NCBI RefSeq assembly: GCF_002934065.1
Contig: NZ_CP018049.1
Span: 494,501 to 558,500 of the forward strand
From: Pseudomonas orientalis
GTDB lineage: Bacteria > Pseudomonadota > Gammaproteobacteria > Pseudomonadales > Pseudomonadaceae
Length of the DNA stretch: 64,000 bases
Reading direction: 5' to 3'
Position numbers and translations under genes: made by a program. This document shows, one piece after another, positions 63,895 through 64,000 of the stretch (the first letter of the stretch is position 1; each line of letters starts with the position of its first letter). Below the pieces are notes generated by a model that worked only from the letters and a program-made list of their open reading frames with translations, was not told the origin of the DNA and did no database searches.

Positions 63895-64000
63895 TCACAC
63901 CGGTCAGGCGCGCATAGGGGATGGTGATTTCGATCAGCCCCTGGGCGTAGGGGGCGATGGTGGTGACGTTGTACTTGAGCACCACGCCGCCGCTGGTCAA
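63863..64000 (-). CDS. DUF3298-type protein, C-terminal end only
   Basis: On the minus strand an open frame of 45 codons plus a TGA stop enters from the window edge. Its end reads VVLKYNVTTIAPYAQGLIEI then TIPYARLTGVIKPELM, which resembles the C-terminus of DUF3298 (RsiV/YdhI-like) domain proteins. It overlaps the end of cytX by 32 bp, tail to tail. Too short for a firm call; the rest lies outside the window. Confidence 0.6.
   Translation of the reverse strand: MTSGGVVLKYNVTTIAPYAQGLIEITIPYARLTGVIKPELMPARH

Overview
The window is chromosomal DNA of a fluorescent Pseudomonas, most likely of the P. fluorescens group. Three things point there: GC-rich coding sequence with strong third-position G/C bias; gene order that closely follows the P. 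aeruginosa PAO1 block from about PA5022 down to PA4972 as I remember it; and many copies of the GTGGGAGGGGGCTTGC REP/REPIN family known from P. fluorescens SBW25. I see no rRNA, tRNA, CRISPR array, prophage or transposase gene. The window is mostly core genome with a few accessory insertions.

Layout. 1-8.4 kb: mechanosensitive channel mscK (cut by the window edge), a K+/H+ antiporter, a chemotaxis receptor with a sigma-28-type promoter, a small coiled-coil gene plus zapA, and an acyl-CoA dehydrogenase. 8.5-14.5 kb: the divergent proline catabolism pair putA/putP, separated by a regulatory region with five GTTGCA PutA boxes. 14.6-17.4 kb: an accessory vgrG plus DUF4123 adaptor pair (type VI secretion) with no effector gene beside it. 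17.4-21.9 kb: rlmJ, msrA and a DipA-like c-di-GMP phosphodiesterase. 22-26.5 kb: aceF and aceE of pyruvate dehydrogenase, preceded by a promoter that carries two copies of a GntR/FadR-type palindrome. 26.7-29.8 kb: glnE, preceded by a possible 41-codon leader peptide.

29.8-58.5 kb is a large lipopolysaccharide (LPS) core and surface region: waaF-waaC-waaG-waaP and three more kinase-like genes (inner-core heptosylation, glucosylation and phosphorylation); then carbamoyltransferase, Mig-14-like, PIG-L deacetylase (DnpA-like) and two glycosyltransferases; then a WaaL ligase fused to a kinase-like domain; msbA (lipid A-core flippase); hldE (ADP-heptose synthesis) with a sugar epimerase; and further on waaA (Kdo transferase). 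Interspersed are a YncD/PqqU-like TonB receptor, a YceK-type lipoprotein, a degenerate Nudix-like gene, an aldo/keto reductase with an FAD oxidoreductase, and an SMR efflux gene divergent from a LysR regulator.

58.6-64 kb: a TolC-family outer membrane channel, then a thiamine block made of a TPP riboswitch, thiC and a CytX-type permease, and the 3' end of a DUF3298-type gene.

I found no convincing wholly new system. The items most worth checking are the 725-bp gene-free msbA-hldE interval, which holds a partly duplicated, highly structured non-coding element; the paired operators at aceE; the leader ORF coupled to glnE; the vgrG-adaptor pair without an effector; the zapA pair away from its usual ssrS/ygfA neighbours; and the set of REPINs that share a second, inner stem.
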